Part shown: piece after piece, positions 12,381 to 24,284 of the stretch
Layout: every line of letters starts with the position of its first letter
How positions within the stretch are numbered: position 1 is the stretch's first letter
Assembly: GCA_029948255.1 (NCBI GenBank)
Contig: JALIZF010001829.1
Span: forward strand, 697,001 to 761,000
DNA from: Telmatactis stephensoni
Lineage: Eukaryota; Cnidaria; Anthozoa; Actiniaria; Isophelliidae
Length of the DNA stretch: 64,000 nucleotides
Reading direction: 5' to 3'
Position numbers and translations under genes: made by a program
The notes under the pieces: model-generated
What the model was told of the DNA's origin: nothing
Database searches by the model: none
The model's input: only the letters and a program-made list of their open reading frames with translations

Positions 12381-12634
12381 TAGCAGCAAGTGATAACATG
12401 ACAAGTATGCGCGAAGCGCTGGACGGAAGTGGCCTCAATTACGGTTTTAACCTTGCTTAGGGCTGCCTCTTTCATAAAGAGAGTCGTATATAGTCTCCCC
12501 AAAGTTTTTCGGGGCATTACAGTCGAGTGCAGAAGTACGAACAGCTAGAAATTATCCTTTTAAAATTATTCATTTGTCCAAGACAATAGAAGTTGGAGAC
12601 ATGCGCGCGCAGATGTTATCCGGCACTTGCTGCT
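12381..12634. mobile_element. hAT-like MITE inserted in the outer element's terminal repeat
   Basis: An 8-bp duplication GGTCCGAC (12373-12380 and 12635-12642) brackets a 254-bp insert with terminal repeats TAGCAGCAAGTG / CACTTGCTGCT. The sibling copy near 31100 lacks it. An 8-bp TSD with TAG-type ends fits hAT; that assignment is an inference. Confidence 0.75.
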
Positions 12635-12821
12635 GGTCCGACATATTTTCAAACGTACTCAAAAATGATCCGCATCTCGAAAAAAAACGAGATAGCCAAT
12701 GAAATCGTTTGTTATGCCATTCAAAACATTTTGACCAATCACATACTATGTCTTATCGTACCGAGCTGAAACTTCACTTCCGGTATTGTAAAAGCATTCA
12801 GACGCCATTTTGTTTTTGAAA

Positions 12822-14804
12822 ATGAATTACCATCTATCGCTTAAAACAAAAATAATGTTAAAGCCTTCCCAAAGAAAAGCTATTGAACAAGTTCTAGAGG
12901 GGAAAGACGTATTTGTTTATCTTCCCACAGGACGTGGCAAAACGTTTTGTCTGATCTATTAGATGCAAAGGTCGGCAACGGCAATATTTTGGGCAACCCT
13001 ATATCGCGGAATGGCGGATTGACGGAATGACGGAATGGCGGAATGGCGGAAAACATCTCCAAATCCTAAAAGGCGGAACGACGGAAAATACCCCCAAATA
13101 CTAAAACGCGGAACCAACAAAATCACAAAAATTAAAAAAATAAACTAATATATACATATCTATGCATAGTTCAGTTTTGATTATAGTATCATCAGCCCGG
13201 CTACACTTAGCGTTTAGTTCATTCACGCAACTGATGTTATCGACTTCCGCCGTATATTTTTACTGAAAGATATTGATTGTTTAGAAACATGAGAACCTAA
13301 CTGCTCATTACGATAAATAATAAGAAATATACTTTAGCAATAAATGATCATTTATCACAAATCCTCAACATTGACAATTATATACTTTATTCCTTCTTTT
13401 CTTTCTTCCTCTCCCATTCATCCATTCTTCCGTATATTTATCAAGTGATAAATTCATTAATTTACGATTATGCAAATAATGTCACTCACTCACTTTACTG
13501 TAAACTTTTGGTCTGTCAAACTAGCTTTACTTCCCTTTCCCGATATATAATACGATATACGGTGCTAAGTTCCGTTACAATAATTTTCGGCGATTTGTTC
13601 CTACAGTATAGTACTCGAGAAGCTTTGAACGTAATGTACATGTAACTGTTGTAGATTTGTGTACAAACAACAATTTTTTGGCACATGATCTAAGCTCGGT
13701 AAAAATTGCTCGGTAATAACCTTAACTTACCTCGTGTTCTACACGGGTCTACACTCCGGAAAGATTGTACGTGTCGGATGTTAGGCGAAAATGCTAATAG
13801 ATAATTTCTTATTCCTTGCTACATATTGTATTGAACTACTCTCAGCTCCCTCATGCACCTTGGAATATGATTTTCGTCGCATCTCCTTTGAGCTGTTCGA
13901 CACTCGGACGTAAAAACCTTTCTCATGGAATGGACTTTGTAGTCGCTTTCGTCAAGCAACAAAAATCATCGCAAGTCCAACATCAACGAGTCATCCAAGC
14001 ATTTAGTGTTTGTACTCTATCAGCACGAGTAATAAATGTTGAAATAAAAAGGAAACAAAATCATAGTTTGAGTACGTACGAACTGCTGCCTGCCGAAATT
14101 GGCCTTGAGTAGAACAAACAATGCTCGGTACTGAAATAATTTTTTTGTAATTTTTGTGCAAAATAGCAAAATAGCTTTTAATGCTTATAGAAAATCAAAT
14201 TATTCACTTTTTTATATTTTCTATTTTATTTTTCCTTTTTTATTGTGACTATTTTTTGCAACATAGTTCAAATTTCTTCATTTTATTGCCATTTTTTATT
14301 TGTTTTCATTAGTTTTGTGAGTTTGATGATTCCGCGTTTTAGTATTTGGGGGTATTTTCCGTCGTTCCGCCTTTTAGGATTTGGAGGCGTTTTCCGCCAT
14401 TCCGTCATTCCGCCATTCCGTCATTCCGCCATTCCGTCATTCCGCCATTCCGTCATTCCGCCATTCCGTCATTCCGCCATTCCGCGATATAGGGTCGCCC
14501 GCAATATTTTTGTATCGCCTTGATGAAAGATCAAGTGGACAGTTTTAGGAAGTTACTAGATTCCCGCTGACTTTGCCGGAGAAAGACAAGACGATTCCAC
14601 TGTGACAGAAGAGGCCAAATTTGGCAAATACAAGGCTAGTAATGATTGTAATATTATCTGACAAAGCCCAGTGGTTTTCGTCATGCCCTCGTGAAACAAG
14701 TTGTGCAGTTATAAGTCGTTTATCTCTCCGGAATTACATCGAAGGAGTTTAAAAATACTCTTGAGTGTATTGTTGTTGATGAGGCTCATTGTGTAACTCA
14801 GTGG
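12822..14804 (+). pseudogene. RecQ-type helicase fragment carried by transposon copy A
   Basis: From ATG 12822 a 46-codon frame reads QRKAIEQVLEGKDVFVYL, then PTGRGKTF (Walker A, motif I), and stops at TAG 12960. After the insertion at 12991-14500 the homology continues: a segment matching LMKDQVDSFRKLL (motif Ia region) at ~14522, and VVDEAHCVTQW (RecQ motif II, DEAH box) at 14772-14804. A potential splice donor GTAAGC follows directly. Several frameshifts and stops separate the pieces, so no functional helicase is encoded. Copy B (31265-31714) has PTGCGKTF and the same stop, so the break predates the spread of the two copies. The helicase identity rests on motif order and the HCVTQW tail. 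Confidence 0.75.
12991..14500. mobile_element. 1.5-kb element with long TIRs made of GGAATGRCGGAAT subrepeats
   Basis: Ends GGGCAACCCTATATCGCGG and the inverse CCGCGATATAGGGTCGCCC are flanked by a 10-bp duplication GCAATATTTT (12981-12990 and 14501-14510). The ~130-bp TIRs contain tandem 10-20-bp units of GGAATGACGGAATGGC. The uninterrupted target is visible in copy B near 31423. TSD length and TIRs built of subrepeats fit Mutator/foldback elements. The ~1.2-kb interior has no recognisable ORF. Confidence 0.85.
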
Positions 14805-14969
14805 TAAGCTTATGTTTTTAATAATAATTTATTTAATTTGAATGTTCCATGATGTGTGTTGTTATCTTTGCCTAGATTCACGCCCTAAAGATTGTAAAAC
14901 TAACTCTTCATTCACATTGCCCACAATTCTTCTTTTTTTCTTTCTGAGAACTGCCACAGTTTAAGCAAA

Positions 14970-16766
14970 GAGGGGGACATTGGGGTTTACGGTTTGGCGG
15001 TTTTGGCAGATTTTTAACGCGGTTTTACGGTTTTTGTCTATTTTATTCACGGTTTGGCGGTTCTCTAGATAGCTGCGGTTCGCGTATTTTGCTATGTTTG
15101 GACTGCGGTTTTCGGTTAAATCAAATTATGTTTGCGGTTTTACGGTTTCTAGTTACGACCACTTTCCGGTTTACTACAACAGCTGACAGTCTTGACGGCT
15201 GTGTTTACCAGCGACATTCGTGATATACTTAATAATGGCGCTATTTGAAACTGGATCATGTCGGTAACTTTTAATATGTGACACTGTCAATCATGCAACA
15301 GTGAACGTCATAAGACCATGCGTGATAATTCCAGTCACAAAGCTGTAGGTCATGGAGGAGGACGATCAAGGTCAAGTAATAAATTGTGTTTCGATATTTT
15401 ACGAAGAGGGTAAAGGCGGAGAAAACTACAGGAAAAAAAAAACAAGTTTAGATGTGTTATAAAGAAAGAAGAGAGGTCAACTTTAAAAAAGCTGCGGGAA
15501 CGTGTCTGGCCTGGTAAGTTCTTGACGTTGATTACATTTTCGACATTTTCGTTATAAGCTGGGTCTTATAATACCAGAGAATGCAATATAATTTATCGTT
15601 TTGCGAGTTATACTCTTAATATCAGCCATCTATTGTTTTAAGTTGAATGGTTCGCTATTATAGTGGTGTGACAGAACAAGAAAGAAATGTATATATTTAT
15701 ATAGCGCAGTCGATCAATTAGACTAAATCTCCTACTCTTTGCGAACAGTGCAACAGAAAGACCAGAAACTTTTACGTCTACCATGGTCACCATGGAGGAT
15801 GTAGAATAGAGGGGGGCCTAGGGGGGTTACGAATACCGCAATCCCGCACGAAAAATTCGAAAATACCGCAATCCCGCACGAAAAAATGGCCAATCCCGCA
15901 ATCCCGCATGAAAATACGGCTTACCACACGAAAAATTCGAAATACCACTCCCACTGGATCTCACGCGCAGAAACATGAATCACAGAAACATGAAATTTTC
16001 TATCGAGCGCCAGAAGCAAAATCCCGCATCTCGCAGGCCTCAAAAATACCGCAATGCCGCAATTTCAAATCGTTTTTCCCGTAATACCGCAGCTCAAAAA
16101 AGAAAATACCGCATACCGACGGGTTTGAGAATCCCGCAATACCGCAATTTTTTTTTCAAAAATACCGCAATACCGCACAAAGAAATGGTCCGATCCCGCA
16201 ATCCCGCAAACCCCTAGGACCCCCTCAGAATAGCAGACGAAACCTACGGTTTAAAGACCTTGTCGATTAACTTTTTCTCGAACATCTCCGTGGAACTATA
16301 GTAAAGATGGACAAATTTTGTAAGTCATATGTTGGACCCGGGATGTTGGAGAATGATGCTAACACAAGTAGGTGAATTAATATTGTTTTCTATCTGACAC
16401 CTTATTAACTAATTTGCATGAATAACATTATTTGTTGTAATCGACTAGTGATGTTTTCTTTTAGTAGCATTTGAACAAAAGACCACAAAATGTTACGTTG
16501 CTTTTTTAAAACGTTAAACCTCCATTTTCTTCGTTTTCACTATCTTTCTGCGTGGTGTTAAACTGGAAAAATGTTTTGTTTAAAACGAACACTCGTTTTG
16601 AACGAGATCAGAGGTCGTAATTTCTTCGAATAAGTTTCTTCCTTCGTAAATCGTGAAATTTCAAAATGCGGTTTGCGGTTTTTGCCGATTCTCGATGCGG
16701 TTTCACGGTTTTTGTGCGTTTTTCTCTGCGGTTTTGCGGTTTTGGTACCCCCCCAATGTCCCCCTC
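14970..16766. mobile_element. 1.8-kb element, TIR GAGGGGGACATTGGGG, 6-bp TSD
   Basis: Terminal repeats GAGGGGGACATTGGGG / CCCCAATGTCCCCCTC are flanked by AGCAAA on both sides (14964-14969 and 16767-16772). The sibling outer element shows the empty site TTAAGCAAACGTC near 31860. Both ends carry tandem GCGGTTTTACGGTTTTTG-like units in direct orientation. No transposase is recognised. A 6-bp TSD is compatible with Dada- or IS3EU-like elements; this is an inference only. Confidence 0.8.
15809..16226. mobile_element. 418-bp nested element, GAGGGGGGCC...GGACCCCCTC, TSD AGAATA
   Basis: It is inserted inside the 14970-16766 element with a 6-bp duplication AGAATA (15803-15808 and 16227-16232). The ends are GAGGGGGGCCTAGGGG / CCCCTAGGACCCCCTC, and the interior is tandem ATACCGCAATCCCGCA units on both flanks. 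The ends and TSD length match those of its host, so both probably use the same transposase source. Confidence 0.8.
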
Positions 16767-17020
16767 AGCAAACGTCTTCAGCTCGATTTAAACAAACTTT
16801 ATAGGAGTACTTTTATGAGAAAACATCGAGTTGTAGAGATAAAGAAACGTTGACATGACTTGCGAAAAATTATGGAATTTTACTTCCGGCTCATTAGATA
16901 TTCAAGAGCCTCGTTTTGGTTTGTACAGCAATGGCTAACAGATAAGTCGGACCCGTGAGCGAAAAAAAATCGTCAGAGAGCGAACTGGGACCGACTTATG
17001 GAATCAGTCTAGTTTTCCTG

Positions 17021-20000
17021 CAAATGAATGTCGAAGTTGATTTTGTTTTTGTCCGAATGTCAGTTTTATCAACATTTCTTTTCTTTCTCGTTTTCTTTAA
17101 AATATGCATCGATTTCTTTGTATTGTAATTTGTAATAATGGTCAAAAATAAAAAAATATTTTCAGGCCTCAATTTTGTGCTTTGGGTCTAGCCAAGCAAG
17201 GGTTTTAGCCTCTAATCGAACATGCTTTTCAGCCAATCGAGTTGCGAGAAAATTGCTAGATGTGGTAAAACAGGGTTCTTGCCTACGTAAAAAACTGATC
17301 CGTTTTATTCCGCGTAATTCGTTAACGGCCAAAATGCCACGTGATATATGTTAATACGTGACTCCCGCGGACATGCTGAAGGCTCTAGGCCCTTAGCCCT
17401 GTGAGATATGTCGTTGCCATATACAAAATCACAGTATTCAGATACGCTACATAAAAATACCATTGTATATATTGGCATATAATGATTATTTTTCTCTTTT
17501 TCTAGCTTTTTATGGATTCCGGCAACTACATGAAGAAAACATAAAAAATCTCTTGACACTTGCATTACAAAATTATTATCACACCAAATGAAATTATCAT
17601 TCCCACCTAATTGCAAAGGCCAGCTGGACGTCTGTTACTCAGGTCCTTTTATAAGTATTTCCTAATCCCATCCAATTTACCTTGGTTCCAAAGCAAAGTT
17701 ATTGAAAAAGAGGACTCTGAAAAGAAAAGAAAGTGGCATGCATCATGAGTGAGCATTGCTTTGGAAATCTTGATATTGCACCACAAGAAAAGCAATTGTA
17801 TGCTTAGGTGTGGGGAAAATGGGGCTGGTTTCAGCCAATCAGCTGGATGGAGAGTTATTCTTGAAAAACCAACGCATGTTGATTGTTAATGAAAACTTTA
17901 TTTTACAGAATTGCTTTTGGTAGAACCAAAAGCATCATCAAGCACACCAGTTAACATACACCAGTTAACTTTCAAAAAAAATCGTGCTTTGGCATTCATG
18001 GTCAGTTTACAGATAATCCCAGCAAAGTCTTTTATAGTAATCAAATACCAGGCATGTCAAACTATTTATGACCTATAACAATAGATAGGATTTCATGTTT
18101 GTTGAAAACAACAATTCAATATCTTTTAATTAACGAAAGATTTAGATGGCCGACACGAAATCCTTTAGTTTACTAATCTGTTGATAATATAAAGATGTTA
18201 GTTTCTATTTCAGTTCAAAGTATTATAGCCACTTGATTGCAGCAATTAACGTCAGTTTTGAATGGACAACGACAGCAAAGGAGTACCTGACGCCCATCTC
18301 GTATAATAGGTATCATGACGGACGGACGTCAAATTTTATGTTAAAATTCCAAATCCAAGCCTTGAACAACATACAATTTTCAGAAAAATTCATTTGCGCG
18401 TAAAATTGAATAATGGTTAAACATACACTGATGTTTAAGAAGTCAATTTGACTTGATTATAAACTTAGTACTAAAAATGATTCAGTTGAAGCCCCTACAC
18501 AAAACTATTTGTTCTGTCGTAGTTTATAATTCTATTTGCTGAAAAATTCTATTCTATGTGAGTTCTAATTAAACACTGTACTATATATGATTGAAGATGT
18601 TTTATCCTGTTTATAACTAGTACTTAGTGTTATTGTTACTGAGATTAACCCGGCTTGCTAAGTGTCTCAAGTGGTTTATATTTGTAAAGGCAATTTGATT
18701 CACTTTTCTAATGAATTCCTTGTTTGGTACTATACATACAGCTAGCTTGAGATTAGTCAGGTATATATTCTGAATTGTTTTAATTTGTAAACTGATTAAA
18801 AACATATGGCGCTTGCTCGGACACTCGACAGGCTTGACGTGAAAACAACTGATTGATAACCAAAGACAATCCATCTGAGCACACTGAATACTGGGAGATG
18901 TTTTCAGTTGAAGACCAATCTCCATAGAGCTCCACGCTGAGAAGAAACTCGTAAACAACCGATCGCCAGACCACTTTTATGTATAGTTTGATCAAAAAGA
19001 TGACGAAAAAAAACACGAGGGTAACCTAAAATAAACATAAAGGAAAAAGAAGAACATAGAAAAGGAATTGAATTAAGTTACAGGGAAATAACTTCAATAC
19101 ATTTGCTAGACAATTTTCTATGTATGTATGGCTGGGTTAGCAAGACATTGTTAAGCAAATTATTCAATATTTAGCTTGTTTCGTGACCACCAGTGGACTA
19201 GATGTGGTATATTGCACGATACCGTTACGTTCTTGTGGGTTCTCGAAGTTTCGTGTCTGAGTACATTGTGTATATGTTGCCATGTATACGTACTACTAAA
19301 CAAGCTTGACAACTCACTGTATTGTGATCGATGCCTTTCTTTCGATTTTAACACAGATTAATCTGAAGACAAAGATCATTTCAGACAGCTTGATTTGACT
19401 GGAAATGAATTATCTGCATTCAAGAGTGCCGTACTGAAATTGTAATAGGAATCTAATTCAGGTTAGTAGAGCATTTTTATCAAACTTCTTAACGGTAAAA
19501 AAAAACTTTTACCCGTTAAGTTTTCTTACTGTTGTGCATGGACGAATGAGACTTAAAGTCTTATTAATATTATTGATAATTCCATTTTGAATATATAGTA
19601 TAAAATATACCAAACTATATTATTACTGACTTCAAAGGGATCTTGTCCGTTTTTATATTTTCAACTAAATCAAAGTTGATTACTAGTCTGATGTTGCTGG
19701 AATTAGCATGCTTAGTTTTAGTTTTTCATTCAGAGATAAATCCACTTAAACGGTTGGGTCTCTATAAATATCGAGAGTGCATGATTGATGTTACAAACTA
19801 TCAATAAGGGATCAAAAGGAAATCCTAGGGTACAAAAGGAAGAGACTCCCATTTCCGAAGCCTAAAAAGTTCGCTACAAAACGACTTCAGAACAACTTCT
19901 TGTAATTGCCGAGGTTTCATTTTCCGTGCGTTTGCACAGCTCCGCCTACAGTTTAACTGACGCACAGATGAAACAGATGACGTAAAAACCGTTGACTTTG

Positions 20001-23000
20001 CCACAAGACGAAGTCAAGTGGTATGACTGCTATTACCAAATGGATTTATATTTATTTGATATAATATTTAATAAAACTATAATTGGGCGCGCGAAGTATT
20101 TCTTGACGTCAACCGTGCGTCTGCATGTGCTTTAATCGCACACGGTTTCAATCAATCAGAGCACGCGAAATATACCAATTATCAAGTTCAATTTATAGAA
20201 AGTTAAGTTTCCATTAGCAAGACTATTGATGTCTGTCTACTTTGCCTCGCTCTGCATGGGATTGAATTTAAAATACGACGATAAACCAGAAGACATGCAT
20301 AATTTATATTGTATCCATTTCCAAACTTGGTTTTTATTTGAAATTCTATCTTTGAGCATACTAGTCCCATTACGTGAGTAACGTACGTACGTACGTAATT
20401 ACTGTCATATATATACGCAGGTGTTTGGCTAGTGTATTCCACCGAATTAAAGCCAATTGGCACGTAGTAAACATTGAGACACTATCGTCATCAAAACAGT
20501 AATTTTCAATTAATGTGTGACCTGAAAACTTGTATTTTGCAAACACCGGATTCTGGTTGTTCGGTGATAAATGAGGATTGATTATTCTAGAAAGGAATTG
20601 GCATAAGGGATTTTGTTATTTTTCCAATAACTTAAGATTCACTGAAAGGATTGTTTTCCAATTTAAATCGTTATTCCGTTAATTCTGTAATCACAGTTTC
20701 TTAAAGAATGGCTTGTCATTGTGCAAACAAACTTTAGATTCATTTGATATCCTGAGTTTGCGTTGGTTGTCATGTATACTAATGCTCTGTCCAAACTCAT
20801 AACTTTGCTGTCATTATTACAATGATGCGCTCTAGACGAGTTAAGCGACTTAAGAAACTGACCTTGCCTCTTTTAAACCATTTTAATCTCTTAGCAGAAC
20901 AAATGGACACTAAACGACCAAATGGACTTACGGTTTACCTAAATTGAAAACACCATTGCTTGAAACATACAGGACTGGTAAGTTCTACAACAAACCACTG
21001 CTAGTTTGCTTACATTTCAGCTGCAGAATTTCCACGAAAGTCTTTGCAAATCCGTGTTCAAAGGAATCAAAGTTCTTACAAACGTTTTAACACACAGAGA
21101 CAGGAAAACGATATGTAGTTCATTGAATGTTCTTCGCTTTACAACTGAGCAAAGTCTGTAACGCTTGTCTTCAAGGTTGTCGTTCGAATTGTTTTCATAG
21201 TAACATGAACATTCAGACAGTATATCGGATAAGTTGAACTCCATGCTCTCTATATGTTTAAGATTTGTAGCTACAAGTAATACGTTGAATTACACGTTCT
21301 TGACTAATCATTACAAAAGATAAGAAGCTAGTGTCGTTCTGAATGAGGTCGCATCACGATTCGACAACAGACCTGCCGTCCATGACTGCATGGTTTCCAC
21401 TAGACCTTTGATTATTATTGACACAGCAGTACACTTCAACTCCTAGATTTACTCTACGGCATTTATTCCCCCATATTTAACAGTGTACAAACCTTACGCT
21501 TATTAACACCTACACTTTTATAAAACATTTGAGATTATTTGCCGGATGCATGCATACTATAGTAGCAAATTATATTTATTGACAGAGCAAGAAATTCGAG
21601 CAAGAACTTAACAACTACTACTGACTTTTCATCTGTTCGCTGCACTTTTTGTGATTTAATAGACTCAGTCCGTCAAGCCTTAAAACAAATTCTTGAATTG
21701 CATATTTTCCTCGCCTCATGCGATGATTTATACCGTTAAACGTCATAAACTACCTCTGTAGCTAAGGTCAGTGCAAGAGTTTGTGAACGGCTTCATTGTT
21801 ACTGTCATTGTAATTCGAATCTAGCTTGATCACTGGTACACTGACTTAGATTTAGACTTTTTTCATTTCTTCACACACATATAACTATTACAACTGTTCT
21901 AAATATAACTAGAAAAAATTATTTACAATAGGTATGTTATTAAATGATTAGATATTGCTAAGAAAGATATCGGTTTTCGGAAACGTGTGTGCAGACTGAC
22001 TGGTGTTATATAAGTTATATAAATAAGTATAGTAGCTGAGTTAGTTTATACTTTTTAAGATTAATATCGGGAATACTCTGCTTGCTCTTAGAATTTCAAA
22101 AAGCGAGCTGTAAATTATAAATGCTTGTTCGATCGAGAATCGATCGAGATAACGCTTCCAAGTTTGTGGATTTGATTAAATCTTGTAGGAATAGAGGCGA
22201 TATCCACAAACTAGAGAAACACATCGCACATCACAGTTCATTTTATTCCTCTTGAATTTCGATCTTGAATTGGTCGTTGACCGATGGACTCCCATGCTCA
22301 TCAGATTTATTTCACAAATGCTCTCACGTAATCCGCTAATGCAGAGCCGTGTATCAACAAATAGTAGAAAGTTTGCTGTCCTTCACCATAGCAATGTAGA
22401 TTAATGTAGACAGTTTATTTATCATACTACGGGCGAGACTATAACTGTGGTTTTAATTGTCCAAAACAGTGACATTAAACTTGACGTGGGAGTGTCCCTC
22501 CTTCAATTTTTCAGACTCAATACAGTGACAAAAGTTACGCCGCTATCCAGCAAAGAATAACTGGCGCTTTCCCTGACCTTTGACTCATCTCATTCAGTAC
22601 TAAAAGACTCACACATATCTTTCATGTTATCTTTGTAAACTTCAAGAAAAGCAGCTTGGCGACGACCAGCGAGTGATGGCGAAATCGTTGTGTGTAACTG
22701 CGATGAGATCAGCCTGATTTTCAGAGTATCAATTCAAATTGTCACTTCTTCTCTGACTCAATACAGAAAACGACTTTATCATTTGCAATTAGGACACTGA
22801 TAGAGATCATCAGTGACAACAATAATTTCTAGTCATTATTGCTGGCAAGCGCCGCATATTTTCACAGGTAGGATTAGTTGAGTTGGCAACACGGAGTGAC
22901 TTCAGCACAACATCGTTTCTTTAACAGCGAACTAAAGAAAAAAACATCTCGTGTAGAGGTAAAGTTAACAAAATAAGAATGTTGACTGTAAACTCAATCA

Positions 23001-24280
23001 TTGATCCTAGGCTGGGATTCTTTGTTTTCCCGCTGTACAATGTTTATTTGTTTTCCACGCATTTTAATTACAGTCTAACTTCCCGTAAGCACCACCCAAA
23101 ATGTTTAGGTTGTTGCGAGAATTAACACCATTGGGGTCTAAATTTTGAGTCAAAACTGCAGACAATTTATTCTCATCAAAGAGCGCTTCCTCAGCTGAGT
23201 ACTGTATTAAAAAGCATGCATTTTAAATTATAACAGTAATAATAATTGAAACTTTATTATATAACCTTTTACCTTGATTTACAATTATAAAATAAACCTC
23301 GCTGCTTTCGGGTAGTTTACAATCTTCTACTTGAATCATACACTCAACTTTAACTACAGAAATGTATGTATATATGCTCTGATTTTAGATACAATAAAGA
23401 TGTATATATTTGATTAAATGCAGATACGATATATTTGTATATATGTTTCGATTGTAGATAAAATTTAATAAACAAAATTAAAAATAAAATGAAATGAAAT
23501 GAAATGAAATGAAATGAAATGAAATGAAATGAAATGAAATGAAATGAAATGAAATGAAATGAAATAAAATAAAAGTTTTGATTTAAATGAAGTCAATGAT
23601 TAAATACAACTTCTCAAATCAAGTAGATTGTTCTACAGTTTAGCTGCTGATTTATTCGATGTATGACAGCAACTGCGGTGGAATTATTTGCACAGCGAAA
23701 GAGAGCATTATGCATCAAGTGGCCTACGGGAGGTTAAAATAACAAAAGATCAAACCGCCAATGGCGTATATAACTCGTGGATTGAGTTAGGTTAAGTTGC
23801 AGAGCATGTTAGATGCAGATATCTTTAAAGCAGTAGTATATTAATACTTGATCACTGGACAGACTTATCACCCATTTGAGGAAATTTGTAGTAATCTGGC
23901 TGATTTTGGATGTCAGTAATATGAGTTACTTTAATTCCTTTAGCAAAAAAGAAGAAGAAGAATAGGCACTAGCTGTAGCAAAAAAAGGAATTAAACTAAA
24001 GAAAACAAACAAACAAAAAAGAAAACTCTCTCTGAGACTCGAATCCCGGACAACTTACTTGTAATACATGTACGAATCCGACTTCGTCACTGTGTTACTT
24101 GAGCAGTTAAAGAGGCAATTCAATCTATATATTTCCAGTTCGTTGTTGTAACTGCAGAACCAAAGACGAAAAGTTGTGAAAACTAAAAAAAATTGTTTGT
24201 CCTTTTATTGAAACTTGGCTAAAAATAAATAAGAACAAACTTCACAATAGACCTATTCACACACACCAATCAACTTGAAC
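17021..24280. other. Gene-poor intergenic stretch
   Basis: No exon with recognisable protein similarity is found on either strand. The region is AT-rich, with scattered relics: an interspersed repeat with a CAATCAGAGCACGCG motif at ~19900-20170 and an ACGTACGT tract near 20385. Short ORFs at 18617-19016 and 21017-21244 (minus) are unrecognised and lack supporting homology. Confidence 0.6.
23486..23575. repeat. (GAAAT)n pentanucleotide microsatellite
   Basis: About 17 near-perfect GAAAT units lie between AAAAT-type imperfect units. Confidence 0.95.
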
Positions 24281-24284
24281 TTAA

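Larger units (their letters stand above)
12314..17011. mobile_element. Mutator-like non-autonomous transposon, copy A, with nested insertions
   Basis: The element is bounded by a 9-bp target duplication GTTTTCCTG (12305-12313 and 17012-17020). Its ~60-bp terminal inverted repeats start TAG(A)CTGATTCC and contain CAGTTCGCTCTCTGACGA and TCGCTCACGGGTCCGAC. A sibling copy (31034-32099) has a different 9-bp duplication, so the family transposes with 9-bp TSDs, as Mutator-like elements do. The interior carries RecQ-helicase-like sequence with stops and is interrupted by insertions at 12381-12634, 12991-14500 and 14970-16766; the sibling shows the empty sites. No transposase is seen. Confidence 0.85.

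Noticed and set aside
18617..19016. Two overlapping minus-strand ORFs with Cys-containing sequence
   Set aside because: They could be an isolated exon, but I could not find consistent splice partners or any family motif, so no gene is called.
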